Below are positions 28,083 to 37,107 of a DNA stretch of 64,000 nucleotides, one piece after another (position 1 is the stretch's first letter; each line of letters starts with the position of its first letter). The notes below the pieces were generated by a model. That model had not been told where the DNA came from and made no database searches. It was given only the letters and a program-made list of their open reading frames with translations. Source of the stretch: a virus; IMG/VR virus record IMGVR_UViG_3300023199_000021, positions 62,001-126,000 of that record. One strand, 5' to 3'. The translations under genes were made by a program, and so were the position numbers.

Positions 28083-28858
28083 ACTCCCAGTTCCTTAATG
28101 ATTTGTTTTGCTAGTTCAACATAGGTTTTACCTTCTGATTGCTTTCTCAATTCGGGCAACCACTCAGGCTCTCCTTCCAATATTTGATCACAAAGAGATA
28201 CTACTTCTTCGTATTGATCAAACATCCAAGGCTTCTCTTTCTTCCTATCAAACAACAAGGGAACCTTGCCGTTCAAGACCGTACCGTGAAACCATTCGTC
28301 GTCCATCATGATCACAGCCTTTGCTGACTGAATGATGTTCTTATATTCTTCCGGCTGGGGTCTTCCTAAGTAGTATGGAATAGGAATTCTATTTGTTCCG
28401 TAAATTTTAAAGTGGTACTTGTTACCAATAGCGGATAACCACTTCAACATTTCCTTGTTCTTACCGTCCAGTCTATTGCTGAAAAGAACAAAGTCGCATT
28501 TGTACTGGGCAACTTCTTCTCCACCGTCTAGGGCGACAGGGTTAGACAGATAGGGAACATACTTGGGTGACTTGGGATTGCTCAGACTATAGATCGCATC
28601 AAACCCCTCTGTTACTTCATCCCCTTCTGTAAACAGAACAAACTTGATATCGGGGAATTCGTGCTTGGCATATTTGATATGGTCATCTTGAGTATCACCA
28701 TCGTTCAAGAAGATGATATCTGGCTTCTTATCCTCGATCAAGTCGAACAGTGATACCTGACCCTTATGCCAAAAGAAAGAGTCTGGGATTATTGTTTCGA
28801 TTCCTTGGGCCACCCCAACTATCTTTGGGTGTTCTGTGGCACTAAAATAAGCTTTCAT
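28079..28858 (-). CDS. GT-B-type glycosyltransferase-like protein
   Basis: A 259-residue protein. It has alternating beta/alpha pattern: an N-terminal half (PDIIFLNDGDTQDD, IKFVLFTEGDEV) followed by a C-terminal half (CDFVLFSNRLDGKNKEML, FKIYGTNRIP, YKNIIQSAKAVIMMDDEWFHGTVLNGKVPLLFDR). The last block corresponds to the sugar-donor site region of GT-B enzymes, where a conserved turn selects a protected gene product site and a hydrophobic strand follows. It overlaps its neighbours by ATGA on both sides. Substrate and acceptor are unknown. Confidence 0.55.
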   Translation of the reverse strand: MKAYFSATEHPKIVGVAQGIETIIPDSFFWHKGQVSLFDLIEDKKPDIIFLNDGDTQDDHIKYAKHEFPDIKFVLFTEGDEVTEGFDAIYSLSNPKSPKYVPYLSNPVALDGGEEVAQYKCDFVLFSNRLDGKNKEMLKWLSAIGNKYHFKIYGTNRIPIPYYLGRPQPEEYKNIIQSAKAVIMMDDEWFHGTVLNGKVPLLFDRKKEKPWMFDQYEEVVSLCDQILEGEPEWLPELRKQSEGKTYVELAKQIIKELGV

Positions 28859-29559
28859 ATTACTTCTGATACCCTTTCTAGGTCTTTGGAACTATCAATG
28901 TCAATTACTCTGGCTTTTGAATGGGAACAGCAGTTAAATGTTCCTCCTGCCGCAACTACCTCGTTTAAGACTTCAAATCCAAACATATTGTAGTTACTTG
29001 GATTCCAACAGGTTTCTTTGAATAGTTGAAGCTCTTTGTCTTTCAAGAACACCATCTGTCCCCACTTGTTCGGTAGGTCGTACATCATGTGTTCTAGGTA
29101 TTGTTTGTTATTTATTGTGCATCCGACTTCTGATTTCGACATAATATCTTTGCCAACAAATATGGAAGACTTATTCAGGTTCATTTGATCTATGCAAAAA
29201 TCATTGAATACCAAGTCTCCATAAACAATGAGTACGTCGTGTTGTGAGGCTCGTAGCCCCAAACCCATTGACCGAGCCACGTTTGTATTCTCATAGTTTT
29301 CGTTTTCTATTTTGATGATATTGCTCGGCGTTGAGTTCATTAGCTGTATTGCTTGGAAACCACAAACCAAGATGATATTGGCGTTAGGTAGAAACTTCTT
29401 GAAAACTTTAAGCTGTTGGTCTAGAATGGTCTTGGTTCCCTTTACCCTGACCAAAGGCTTAGGTCCATAAGATTTCATACGCTTGCCTAATCCGGCAGCG
29501 GGAATGATAATGTCGATAGCAGTAGGCTCATTGATAGCCTTGATATGTCTTACACTCAT
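28855..29559 (-). CDS. Sugar-phosphate nucleotidyltransferase-like protein
   Basis: A 234-residue protein with the N-terminal signature of nucleotidyltransferases of the GlmU/RfbA/MobA type: DIIIPAAGLGKRM (residues 16-28) followed by KPLVRVKG and a helix, then IILVCGF and VLIVYGDLVF with the acidic metal site (D near residue 118). Such enzymes transfer a nucleotide to a sugar 1-phosphate and would make an activated sugar for the transferases next to it. Later conserved positions (GCTINN, NMFGFEVLNE) fit the fold. A phage-made sugar nucleotide for virion, DNA or cell-surface glycosylation is inferred. Confidence 0.7.
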   Translation of the reverse strand: MSVRHIKAINEPTAIDIIIPAAGLGKRMKSYGPKPLVRVKGTKTILDQQLKVFKKFLPNANIILVCGFQAIQLMNSTPSNIIKIENENYENTNVARSMGLGLRASQHDVLIVYGDLVFNDFCIDQMNLNKSSIFVGKDIMSKSEVGCTINNKQYLEHMMYDLPNKWGQMVFLKDKELQLFKETCWNPSNYNMFGFEVLNEVVAAGGTFNCCSHSKARVIDIDSSKDLERVSEVI

Positions 29560-29927
29560 TCTTGTAACACTACTATTGGATCGGCAATATGCTCGAAATA
29601 GTATCCTTTACTGCCTAGTTGTTGCATAAGGTTGGCTTTGGCATTCGGCACGTCTTGTGCTACTAGCCCCGGTATTTTTCTCAGAAAGAAAGGACAGTCT
29701 GCTAGGTCGGTTCCGTTTAGAAAATCGACCAGTTCCATATCTCCTGTTTTTACAACGAAGTCTGTGTAAACGAATCCTATCTTCGGATCATCAAAACAAG
29801 GCAAAATCATTTCTTCTATCGCCCCCTCAGATACCGAAGTGTTCTTGTCCATCAGAGCAACGATAGTGTTGTCTGGAACTTCGTTTAACTTGTTGATATC
29901 GTCTATGATTACGAAAGGCTTGGACAT
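29556..29927 (-). CDS. Short GT2-like protein
   Basis: A 123-residue protein. It reads like the central part of a family-2 glycosyltransferase: VIIDDINKLNEVPDNTIVALMDKNTSVSEGAIEEMILPCFDDPKIGFVYTDFV has the VALMD (metal-site-like D) and GFVYTD segments, but the usual N-terminal strand-turn is absent. It overlaps the upstream gene by 19 bases and is coupled by ATGA to the nucleotidyltransferase. It may be a truncated transferase acting with the protein encoded just upstream, which supplies a comparable alpha/beta region. Confidence 0.5.
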   Translation of the reverse strand: MSKPFVIIDDINKLNEVPDNTIVALMDKNTSVSEGAIEEMILPCFDDPKIGFVYTDFVVKTGDMELVDFLNGTDLADCPFFLRKIPGLVAQDVPNAKANLMQQLGSKGYYFEHIADPIVVLQE

Positions 29928-30769
29928 ATATCTTTTACCTCACACATAAATTTTTCTGCGTCTTCTTCAAATTGTTCAATCTTAGATTCTAGATGAACCC
30001 CAAAGCTGTTACCACCATGTTTCTTATGAGCAACACGGTTTACGATCATACCGCTTAGATCATCAACGGGCTTAACGAAACCTACCTGCATCATCTTGAT
30101 TAGGATTGCGTCGTTAAATTCCTTGCTGAAATTTTCTGGTACATCAAAGCCTGCTCGGAATACTACGTAGAAGGGATACAGGCTTGACTTAGTGTTATCA
30201 AAAACCAAGTCGATCAAGTCGCGATCACTCAGGTCTTCGTCGTACACGTTTTTAAGACTGAACTTGTGGAATTCGAAATTCTTCAACAAATCTAAAAGCA
30301 CACTAGGCTTAAGATACTTTGTTGGAGCATCGTCTTTCTTGTCGGTCTGTTCTCTTACATAGAATGGATACTGCTTATTGACTACAGTTACCAAGTTCGG
30401 CTTGATTGCCTGTTCGTGAAGCTGTCGCAATATCTTCTTGAGGCTTTGGAATGTAGTGTCTTCTTCCACAAAAACCATAGCCTGATAAGGTACTTTGGTT
30501 TGTAGATGAACCAGACTCTCCCAAGTATCTCTTGGGTACTTTCCCATGACTTCAAGGTTTCGGTAAAACATACAGAATCGACCGTTGATCAAATAGAATT
30601 CTACGTCTTTGTCATCAAAGACTTCTAGAACTTCTACGCCAGCATTCTTGTAGTCGTCAATTTTGCCAAGCTTGCAGCCTGTTTGTGTCTTGCCAGTTTC
30701 ATCAAACTGGGCAAAAACACAATGCCTGCATGTGGTGTGTACCTGACTTACCTTTATGTCTTCTTTCAT
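29909..30769 (-). CDS. Cys-motif protein of the glycosylation cluster
   Basis: A 286-residue protein. The N-terminal 75 residues hold a cysteine cluster: TTCRHCVFAQFD, then TQTGCKLGKIDDY, then INGRFCMFYR, suggesting a zinc or iron-sulfur site (C-x2-C, C, C). I know this N-terminal pattern as a recurrent unit in phage proteins that sit in glycosyltransferase clusters. The following region (YQAMVFVEEDTTFQSLKKILRQL, NLVTVVNKQYPF) resembles a GT2-type start. There is no clear DxD. It begins exactly at the stop of the upstream methyltransferase-like gene (ATGA-type overlap). Confidence 0.5.
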   Translation of the reverse strand: MKEDIKVSQVHTTCRHCVFAQFDETGKTQTGCKLGKIDDYKNAGVEVLEVFDDKDVEFYLINGRFCMFYRNLEVMGKYPRDTWESLVHLQTKVPYQAMVFVEEDTTFQSLKKILRQLHEQAIKPNLVTVVNKQYPFYVREQTDKKDDAPTKYLKPSVLLDLLKNFEFHKFSLKNVYDEDLSDRDLIDLVFDNTKSSLYPFYVVFRAGFDVPENFSKEFNDAILIKMMQVGFVKPVDDLSGMIVNRVAHKKHGGNSFGVHLESKIEQFEEDAEKFMCEVKDICPSLS

Positions 30770-31161
30770 TGTCTTACTGCCTCAACTAAATAGCGACCTT
30801 GATCTAGTCCTACAAAACGAATGTCCCACTTCTTCTCCAAAAAGTATTGCTTTAAAGTAGCAACAGAGTGTAGGTTATTCACATGCTTGAAGAACTGTTC
30901 TGCCGCCATACCCAAGGGCATCTGCCCATAGAATACCTTGCGACACATATCGAGTCCGTCAACTCCGTTGAGAACGACCTTGCCACCCTTTCTTACTTTA
31001 CTGCAAATCTTATCTAGTAAGTCTTTATCCTGAGCGGTTTCCAGTACGTCCAAGACTTTGATTTCCAAGAAGAATCCATCTGGAGCATTCATCAGGTCTT
31101 CTTGCAGAAAATCATTTTCTTGTTGCTTACTTGGAACCAGTCTGATGTTTTTGCTTATCAT
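30766..31161 (-). CDS. Short methyltransferase-like protein
   Basis: A 131-residue protein. I start it at the ATG at 31161 (MISKNIRLV), which overlaps the upstream stop (ATGA). The region ILDVLETAQDKDLLDKICSKVRKGGKVVLNGVDGLDM corresponds to the second half of a class I SAM-methyltransferase fold (acidic strand end, helix, R-K-G-G turn). The SAM-binding glycine loop of the first strand is missing. It may be a degenerate methyltransferase used as a scaffold, like predicted SAM-type proteins in sugar clusters. Confidence 0.5.
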   Translation of the reverse strand: MISKNIRLVPSKQQENDFLQEDLMNAPDGFFLEIKVLDVLETAQDKDLLDKICSKVRKGGKVVLNGVDGLDMCRKVFYGQMPLGMAAEQFFKHVNNLHSVATLKQYFLEKKWDIRFVGLDQGRYLVEAVRQ

Positions 31162-32096
31162 GCTATTCCTCTTAGATATGTATTGTTGGTTACGTGTCTT
31201 AGAACAGATTCCCAACTGTTCTTGAATTCTTCTACGTTTGTTCTATTCGCATACTTCTTTGCGTTTTCGACAATCTTGTTTAGTTGTGGAAATCCCATTA
31301 TTTCATCAACAAATGTAGGCTGTCCTACGATGTTTAGGTCTTGAATGATAACGCAGGATTGCTCTTTGATTATCTCTGCAAAGTCATGGTCGCTCATGGT
31401 GATGACCGGGATACCCGAAGCCATGCAGTCGATCATCATCGGTGTGACATTCTTCCACAGATGCAGGTATATCTTAGCTTCTGTAGGGTCGGTCGTAAAC
31501 TTGTCAGGACTTGCTACGAAAGGTAGTGAGTCAATATACTCTTGAGGCAACGTCGTATCAATCAAGATTTTACTTGCTGCTTCTTTTGATTCAATTTCGA
31601 TTGGAGGAACAGCGATAGGTAGACTAAGACTTTGATATGGAGACTGCCAAGAGTCTGCTACAATTTCAGTGATACCTACCGAAGCATTTCCATTTCTTTG
31701 AAATAGTTGTGGGGGGTTGTTGACCACGACAGTTGCGAAGAACGGAAGCGGAACGTGGTTGATTGAACAGGTAATGTCTACAACAATGATCGGCAGGTGC
31801 CAAACATTAGACAGTGATTTCGCTCTCTCCCATAATCCGGCTCTATTGAAAACGATGATGGTATCCAGTTGAGACAGGCAATGGTCTTGTAGCCTGTTTG
31901 CTATATGGATATTGTTGAACCCTTTTGGACTATTCCACTGGGGAACACCATACATATCGTTGGCGATATAGAAGTCGTGGTCGAGACATTCTAGCCTTCT
32001 GATGTAGTCGTCATAGTGTTCATTCAAAACTAAAATAGAAAGCCGATCTTCCGGCTTCCTAATAGCGGTTTGAACGATATTGTTTATTGTGTACAT
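31158..32096 (-). CDS. GT-B-type glycosyltransferase-like protein
   Basis: A 312-residue protein. The N-terminal half is a Rossmann-like domain (DRLSILVLNEHYDDYIRRL, DTIIVFNRAGLWERAKSL). The C-terminal half has AKIYLHLWKNVTPMMIDCMASGIPVITMSDHDFAEII, which is the donor-site block of GT4-like transferases where an acidic residue and the A/S-G-x-P-V turn bind the nucleotide sugar. The first E of the E-x7-E motif is replaced here, so the activity may differ. It starts inside the end of the upstream transferase (13-base overlap). Confidence 0.6.
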   Translation of the reverse strand: MYTINNIVQTAIRKPEDRLSILVLNEHYDDYIRRLECLDHDFYIANDMYGVPQWNSPKGFNNIHIANRLQDHCLSQLDTIIVFNRAGLWERAKSLSNVWHLPIIVVDITCSINHVPLPFFATVVVNNPPQLFQRNGNASVGITEIVADSWQSPYQSLSLPIAVPPIEIESKEAASKILIDTTLPQEYIDSLPFVASPDKFTTDPTEAKIYLHLWKNVTPMMIDCMASGIPVITMSDHDFAEIIKEQSCVIIQDLNIVGQPTFVDEIMGFPQLNKIVENAKKYANRTNVEEFKNSWESVLRHVTNNTYLRGIA

Positions 32097-33160
32097 AGTA
32101 AATCAACGATCCTTTTGTTTGGAATTTTAAACAAGCTTGATTTCAATTTCATTACTTGTTGTGACGCTTTCTCAAGCACTTCTTCGTCTGCGTTGTAGAT
32201 AGCCCGCATATTTGCTCTGATACTATTCATGCTTGGCATTTCCCAAGAGAACTCTCCAGAATACAATTCCCTAATTGGTCTTTGAGGGTAGATCGAAATG
32301 TCGTTATGAGTTTTGATTGTAAAAGGATAGTCCTTGATGATTCCACAAACGTCTGTCATCATGGGTAGGCTGTTGTAAGCTATAGCCTTTAGCATGTTCT
32401 GATTTGTTCGTGAGTTGTATGACGCATCAATGTAACAGTCACAATAGTCATGAACATAGTTCAGGATCGGCAGATTTGTATTATTGATAATCGCAATATG
32501 CGGATAGTGCTGTTCGTCAAAGAACTTACCTAGTCCTGACTTGATTACCTTGATTTCTTCTTCTAGCTTTTGTGCGTCAGATGAACAAACCACCAACATC
32601 ACGTTGTCTAGAATCGTGAAGGCAGATAGGTAGGACGCAACCACTTCTCTTAGTCCAGACTTGATATCAAGCGAGCCGATAGTGTAAAACTTGAACCTAT
32701 TGAATTTTAGGTTCAGGTCTTCAACTTCATTTGAAAAATACAGTGGAGCAAAGTCGAAGTGAAATACTTCTGTAGTCACACCAGAATCTTTGAGTAGTTG
32801 TGCTTCATGTTCTGAGAACACTACCACAGTATCGAACAGATTAAGGTGAGTGACCCAGTCAGTATTGTCCACTCTACAATCCACACTAGTAACCGCGATA
32901 TTCTTCTTAAAGTTTCCATTGTAATTCAGATAATTGGGGAGGCCATGTTGAATAATAACGTCAGGACTGTCTACTTTTTTGAACTCGTATTCTTCCAGTT
33001 GTCCTATATCCGTTAATTTTTGTTGATTATTAAACCAAACCGGACGCATGACAAGATCGGGTAACTGTTCCTTTTGTGCTGCCAATAAATTGGCAAAGGC
33101 ACGACTGGTATATCCCCACTCGTCTTGTTGTCTATACGGTCCTACATACAAAACACTCAT
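32084..33160 (-). CDS. GT-B-type glycosyltransferase-like protein
   Basis: A 358-residue protein. It opens with SVLYVGPYRQQDEWGYTSRAFANLL, the glycine-rich acceptor-domain start of GT4 enzymes. A second domain begins near residue 165 (FKFYTIGSLDIKSGLREVVASYLSAF), the usual hinge strand plus R/K-x-G-L helix. The donor block is CDCYIDASYNSRTNQNMLKAIAYNSLPMMTDVCG, with an altered E-x7-E motif. It is coupled by TAATG to the large GT4 enzyme upstream. The sugar and the acceptor are unknown. Confidence 0.65.
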   Translation of the reverse strand: MSVLYVGPYRQQDEWGYTSRAFANLLAAQKEQLPDLVMRPVWFNNQQKLTDIGQLEEYEFKKVDSPDVIIQHGLPNYLNYNGNFKKNIAVTSVDCRVDNTDWVTHLNLFDTVVVFSEHEAQLLKDSGVTTEVFHFDFAPLYFSNEVEDLNLKFNRFKFYTIGSLDIKSGLREVVASYLSAFTILDNVMLVVCSSDAQKLEEEIKVIKSGLGKFFDEQHYPHIAIINNTNLPILNYVHDYCDCYIDASYNSRTNQNMLKAIAYNSLPMMTDVCGIIKDYPFTIKTHNDISIYPQRPIRELYSGEFSWEMPSMNSIRANMRAIYNADEEVLEKASQQVMKLKSSLFKIPNKRIVDLLCTQ

Positions 33161-34809
33161 TATTTCTTCACTCTCCTGTGTGCTTCCATGATAAATTGTT
33201 GAGGGTCAGAATTAGCCTGCCCTGTTCTTAGAGCATCAAAAAGGAATCTACGTTCAGCGATTGCCATGTTCTCTTTGAACACGCTTTCTTGGGTACATTG
33301 ATCTAATTTACCCTGTCCAAAGGATGCACCAAAGTTTAAATCTCTCAGGGTTGAAAGCATTTTGTAGCTGAAAGCGTGGGTTTGGTCTTGAAGTAAGTGA
33401 GTACATATCCACTCACAAAACTGGTGATTATTCAAATCTTGTGGCGGTTCTTGAGGCAGAGGACGCATTAATAGTGAAGCATCCCACTGACCCTCCAAAC
33501 CTTTCGGTTCTACTTTATCTAGATATCGCTCCCAAGCTTTAGCGGCATTGTCCCAAGTATATCTTTCAACACAAGCTTTCCTTGTTTCCAATCTTTGCTT
33601 CTTTCGTTGTGCCTCGCTTTGCTTCGCACAGGTCAAAAGGACATTGGCTAGTTCATCGTTGTTTGCTTTACATCTGTCAGCATTTGTTTCTAGCTCTCTT
33701 TCAAGAGCAGTACTAATGGGATATCCTTTGACAAATCTAACTACGTCTTCCATAGCACTATAGTCGATAGCTGCCACAGGAACACCACAAGCAGCGGCTT
33801 CCACTTGAGGCATACCGAAACCTTCACAGATTGCGTACTGAACATACAGGTCCATCAGGTTGTAGATATTGATCAATTCAGCATGTTCAATACCATTGGA
33901 TACGCCGGGAAGTGTGGCTGTGTGCCTACTACAGTGGTTGCATATGGTAATAGCGTCTCTGTAGTGTGAGCAGAAGTACTTCTTACATGATCTACATACA
34001 TAGGTTGTAATGGCCTTGGAGCCCAAGCCGTATTCGTGAAGTAGAGAAGTGATATCCCAACCGTGTTTCTCTGGATGGCTGGTATGCAGATACAGGAAAG
34101 ACTTTCTAGCAATATCCTGTGGGGCGTTTTCAATGAACTGCTTGAACCCCTTCATTAACTCAGGAAACATTTTTCGCTTTTGGTTACGCATAACAGTTCC
34201 TACAATGAAACTATCAGCCGGTAATCCGAAGCGTTCTTTATGCTTACCCTTGTTAGGAATGATGTTAAACAAAGAAGGATCAATAGCTGGAGACGCACAA
34301 TCTACAGGCTTGACCCTTCCATTTGTTTGTTCATCTAATACTCTGATACCATATTCTGAATAGGCCAATAGTCCGTCACAACGGTCGAACATGTAGAGCC
34401 ATTCTGGTTTCTGCGGCTGACTGTCAACCGTAGGCATCCAGACCCAGTGAAAGAATGGGAGAAAAGGACTGTCGGCAATGTAAGCGTCCATCCAAGGGTC
34501 ACGATATGCCATAACAATATCTGGTTTGAAGTCCAGACAGGCATATTCAAATCTAGCTATACCCCATTGTACTTGTGGCATCTGAGTATGCTGTTGTGCA
34601 TATTCTTCTTCATTGTCCATTGGGGCAACACCATATGTTAGCCACTCGGTATTTTGAAAAGCATCCGGTGGACTATAGCAAGCGAACTGTGCTATTTCAT
34701 ACTTGTTGGTTGCGTGTAGTCGCTTTAGAATCTCTTTTGCATACGTACCGAATCCAGAAGCTAGTTTATGTGACTCGGTAACGAACAGTATTCTCTTTTT
34801 TCTAGGCAT
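33160..34809 (-). CDS. GT4-family glycosyltransferase with inserted zinc-ribbon
   Basis: A 549-residue protein. N-terminal acceptor domain: KRILFVTESHKLASGFGTYAKEIL with the Gly loop. Donor domain from about residue 205 (SFIVGTVMRNQKRKMFPELMKGF). The canonical E-x7-E donor block is intact: EGFGMPQVEAAACGVPVAA. Between them, near residues 268-292, an insertion carries two C-x2-C pairs (CRSC and CNHC) with additional Cys/His, a zinc-ribbon not usual in GT4 enzymes. A 130-residue C-terminal extension (ending HRRVKK) is unassigned. The gene starts inside the end of the sigma factor gene and heads the glycosylation operon. Confidence 0.75.
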   Translation of the reverse strand: MPRKKRILFVTESHKLASGFGTYAKEILKRLHATNKYEIAQFACYSPPDAFQNTEWLTYGVAPMDNEEEYAQQHTQMPQVQWGIARFEYACLDFKPDIVMAYRDPWMDAYIADSPFLPFFHWVWMPTVDSQPQKPEWLYMFDRCDGLLAYSEYGIRVLDEQTNGRVKPVDCASPAIDPSLFNIIPNKGKHKERFGLPADSFIVGTVMRNQKRKMFPELMKGFKQFIENAPQDIARKSFLYLHTSHPEKHGWDITSLLHEYGLGSKAITTYVCRSCKKYFCSHYRDAITICNHCSRHTATLPGVSNGIEHAELINIYNLMDLYVQYAICEGFGMPQVEAAACGVPVAAIDYSAMEDVVRFVKGYPISTALERELETNADRCKANNDELANVLLTCAKQSEAQRKKQRLETRKACVERYTWDNAAKAWERYLDKVEPKGLEGQWDASLLMRPLPQEPPQDLNNHQFCEWICTHLLQDQTHAFSYKMLSTLRDLNFGASFGQGKLDQCTQESVFKENMAIAERRFLFDALRTGQANSDPQQFIMEAHRRVKK

Positions 34810-35251
34810 TTGCGTTGGCTTCTCTTAATCTAGCGATTAGCTTATAGAACTTGTTCTTCACCGCCGAAGGAGTTTCATTGACAATTTCGCATATCTCTCT
34901 GAACTTGTAACCTTGACACCTTAGTTCGATAAGGCGTCGTTCTTCATCTGTCATATCACTAGTGTAATACTCCCAGATGCTTTCAGAGTGTTTGGTTAGT
35001 GGCGGCAATACGTCATTAAGCGAAACTGATTTTCTGTGATTTTTGATTTCTCGAATGATAGACCATCGTATCGGTTGCCAAGCATAAGTAGATAGAAGAT
35101 GGCCGTGTTTCTTGTTGTATTTTTGCAAAGCCTTCCATAAACCTATTCTTCCTGCATCCATCAAATCCTGACGTTCTGTATGATTACGTGGTCCGAATTG
35201 ATTGACTATTGAGGCAACTAGCCCCATGTTTTGTTCAATTAGTTCGTCCAT
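34802..35251 (-). CDS. Sigma-70-type RNA polymerase sigma factor
   Basis: A 149-residue protein with the two essential sigma regions. Region 2: NMGLVASIVNQFG, DLMDAGRIGLWKALQKYN, LLSTYAWQPIRWSIIREI (residues 8-70), which binds core polymerase and the -10 element. Region 4: MTDEERRLIELRCQGYKFREICEIVNETPSAVKNKFYKLIARL (residues 100-145), a helix-turn-helix for the -35 element. Region 1.1 and most of region 3 are missing, as in compact phage and sporulation-type sigmas. It probably directs host polymerase to a class of phage promoters, perhaps the late + strand genes. It lies between polymerase III and the glycosylation genes. Confidence 0.85.
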   Translation of the reverse strand: MDELIEQNMGLVASIVNQFGPRNHTERQDLMDAGRIGLWKALQKYNKKHGHLLSTYAWQPIRWSIIREIKNHRKSVSLNDVLPPLTKHSESIWEYYTSDMTDEERRLIELRCQGYKFREICEIVNETPSAVKNKFYKLIARLREANANA

Positions 35252-35263
35252 TGTACACCCTTA

Positions 35264-36889
35264 TTATATACATTGAGTTAGCTTTTGTACCTGCTTAACT
35301 AAGAAACTTCCTCGATTTTTGTCGCGGCTACCACGGAGTAACACTATCTTTCCGATTTCTACTTTGTCCTTAACCTTTTTCCAGTCGTCCGAAAAGATAG
35401 TAACATTATCGAGTGAACATGTTCCGTCGCTGACTCTTAGGAACGCCATTACTGAACCTTTATTTTTTCCGCCCTTAGTTTTCCATTCACGAACGTCATC
35501 TATTTGTGCTGCAATCGCTATTGACTGTGAATCAAATCCTTTGGCATACTCACGGCATGTACAGTTGGCATCGCCAATATCATATTCGTCAATTTCTGAA
35601 CATGTTAGCTCAATACCTAGCAGGTCACGCTCTTGCTTTGCTCTCCACGCAGGACGATCTTCAAGATCATATGGTGGCTCGGCAAGCGATAGAAGCAAAC
35701 CTTCAATCAATTCAGTGTGTCGATCTGTGAAGACGCCAGCCTTTTTGGTTTTACGAATATGGTCGATTAGTTTCTCCAGACCTTCCTTTAGGTTTTTGGA
35801 ATCGTCTTTAGTTAGAAACTCTCTGTCTCCATCCTTCAATTCTCGATAGATATTGAATTGGTATAGCATCTTTTGTCTATTATGTTCATAGCAGTCAAAT
35901 ATGCCTGCTTTAATCATAGACTCAAAAGAGTTACTTTTGATGTAGCGTCCTAGACGCATCAGGAATTCTTCCCAATCCATCTTTGATACATCATATTTAT
36001 TATTCTTAACTACACCATAAATCTGGTCAAATACTGAGCGACCTACGTTTTTTACGTTGATCAGACCAAATGTGGGGCAATTGTCAATCAAACAAAATTC
36101 GGAATTCATGTTAAGAATGCTAGGAGGCCTAACATCAATGTCCATTGTTCTCGCGTTATTCACCAATCCGTTTACTTCAAGGAACGGCTTTGGCTTACCG
36201 TTTGCGTGTCTTAGATATGAAGTAAAGAAGGCTCTGGGGAAGTGGGCCTTTGCATATGCTGTTTGATAACCGTTCAAAGCATAGCTTATTGAGTGGGATT
36301 TGTTGAACGAATACTTCTGGGACTTTTCGATCCAGCTAAAGATTTCCTCGGCGTCTTTACGTGAGAACATACCTACCTTCTCAGCACCGTCTAGGAACTC
36401 TTTCTTAACTTGGGCCATCAGGTCAACTTTCTTTTTACCGATAGCCTTACGAAGCGTATCCGCTTGTTGCAGACTGAAACCAGCAACCAGTTGGGCGATT
36501 TGCATAGCCTGCTCTTGATATACCAAGATACCATACGTTGTACCAAGGATAGGTTCTAGTCTGGAATCGAAGTACTTAACTTCGTCTTTACCTGACTTAC
36601 GATCAATATAGTGTTGTGTTAGAGATTTTCCATCAACAATAGCATCACCGCAACCGGGACGGATGATAGCAATAAGGTCTGAAAGTTCTTCAATATCTCT
36701 AGGCTTTACTTCCTTTGCCTTACCTTGTCCAAGATTAGACTCTAGCTGGAATACCCCCTTCGTATTGCCTTCGCAAATCATATCCCATGTACGTCTACAA
36801 TCGAGAGGAATAGCCTCGATGTTTGGATTGAATATAGGCAGACCTTTCTTGTTCTGTTCAAATACACAACCGCAAGGAAATTCAATCAT
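35264..36889 (-). CDS. dnaE: DNA polymerase III alpha, C-terminal half of a split gene
   Basis: A 541-residue protein that continues the polymerase begun at 38192-40084. It starts IEFPCGCVFEQNKKG, then AIPLDCRRTW...TKGVFQLES, which in intact enzymes follows the palm directly. Fingers: FSLQQADTLRKAIGKKK and FNKSHSISYALNGYQTAYAKAHFP. A helix-hairpin-helix-like unit lies near SNSFESMIKAGIFDC. The C-terminal OB fold is SIAIAAQIDDVREWKTKGG...FSDDWKKVKDKVEIGK. It lacks PHP and catalytic aspartates, which are in the other half. The two parts must associate to make an active replicase. The gene is coupled by ATGA to the small gene at 36886. Confidence 0.9.
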   Translation of the reverse strand: MIEFPCGCVFEQNKKGLPIFNPNIEAIPLDCRRTWDMICEGNTKGVFQLESNLGQGKAKEVKPRDIEELSDLIAIIRPGCGDAIVDGKSLTQHYIDRKSGKDEVKYFDSRLEPILGTTYGILVYQEQAMQIAQLVAGFSLQQADTLRKAIGKKKVDLMAQVKKEFLDGAEKVGMFSRKDAEEIFSWIEKSQKYSFNKSHSISYALNGYQTAYAKAHFPRAFFTSYLRHANGKPKPFLEVNGLVNNARTMDIDVRPPSILNMNSEFCLIDNCPTFGLINVKNVGRSVFDQIYGVVKNNKYDVSKMDWEEFLMRLGRYIKSNSFESMIKAGIFDCYEHNRQKMLYQFNIYRELKDGDREFLTKDDSKNLKEGLEKLIDHIRKTKKAGVFTDRHTELIEGLLLSLAEPPYDLEDRPAWRAKQERDLLGIELTCSEIDEYDIGDANCTCREYAKGFDSQSIAIAAQIDDVREWKTKGGKNKGSVMAFLRVSDGTCSLDNVTIFSDDWKKVKDKVEIGKIVLLRGSRDKNRGSFLVKQVQKLTQCI

Positions 36890-37107
36890 TCTAATAGCTC
36901 TCTATCGTCGCTCAATTCACAGATTAAGGTTATGATCTGGGCCGATCCCGGCTTCCATCTGTTATACATATAACTGCTTTTGGCATACACCTTTTCCGTA
37001 AAGGTACGGGCATCGTCCAGTTTTTCTACCCGGTGGATATTTCTAGTGTTTCCGCCTAAAAAGTGTTTATCCCTAAGTCTTTGTATCGCAAACTTCTTGG
37101 TAATCAT
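36886..37107 (-). CDS. Small hypothetical protein between polymerase halves (73 aa)
   Basis: A 73-residue basic/polar protein (FAIQRLRDKHFLGGNTRNIHRVEKLDD, YNRWKPGSAQIITLICELSDDREL). No motif is recognised. It is coupled by ATGA to the DnaQ-type gene upstream and to the polymerase C-half downstream, so it is probably translated with the replicase. A role as polymerase linker or regulator is possible but not shown. Confidence 0.5.
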   Translation of the reverse strand: MITKKFAIQRLRDKHFLGGNTRNIHRVEKLDDARTFTEKVYAKSSYMYNRWKPGSAQIITLICELSDDRELLE

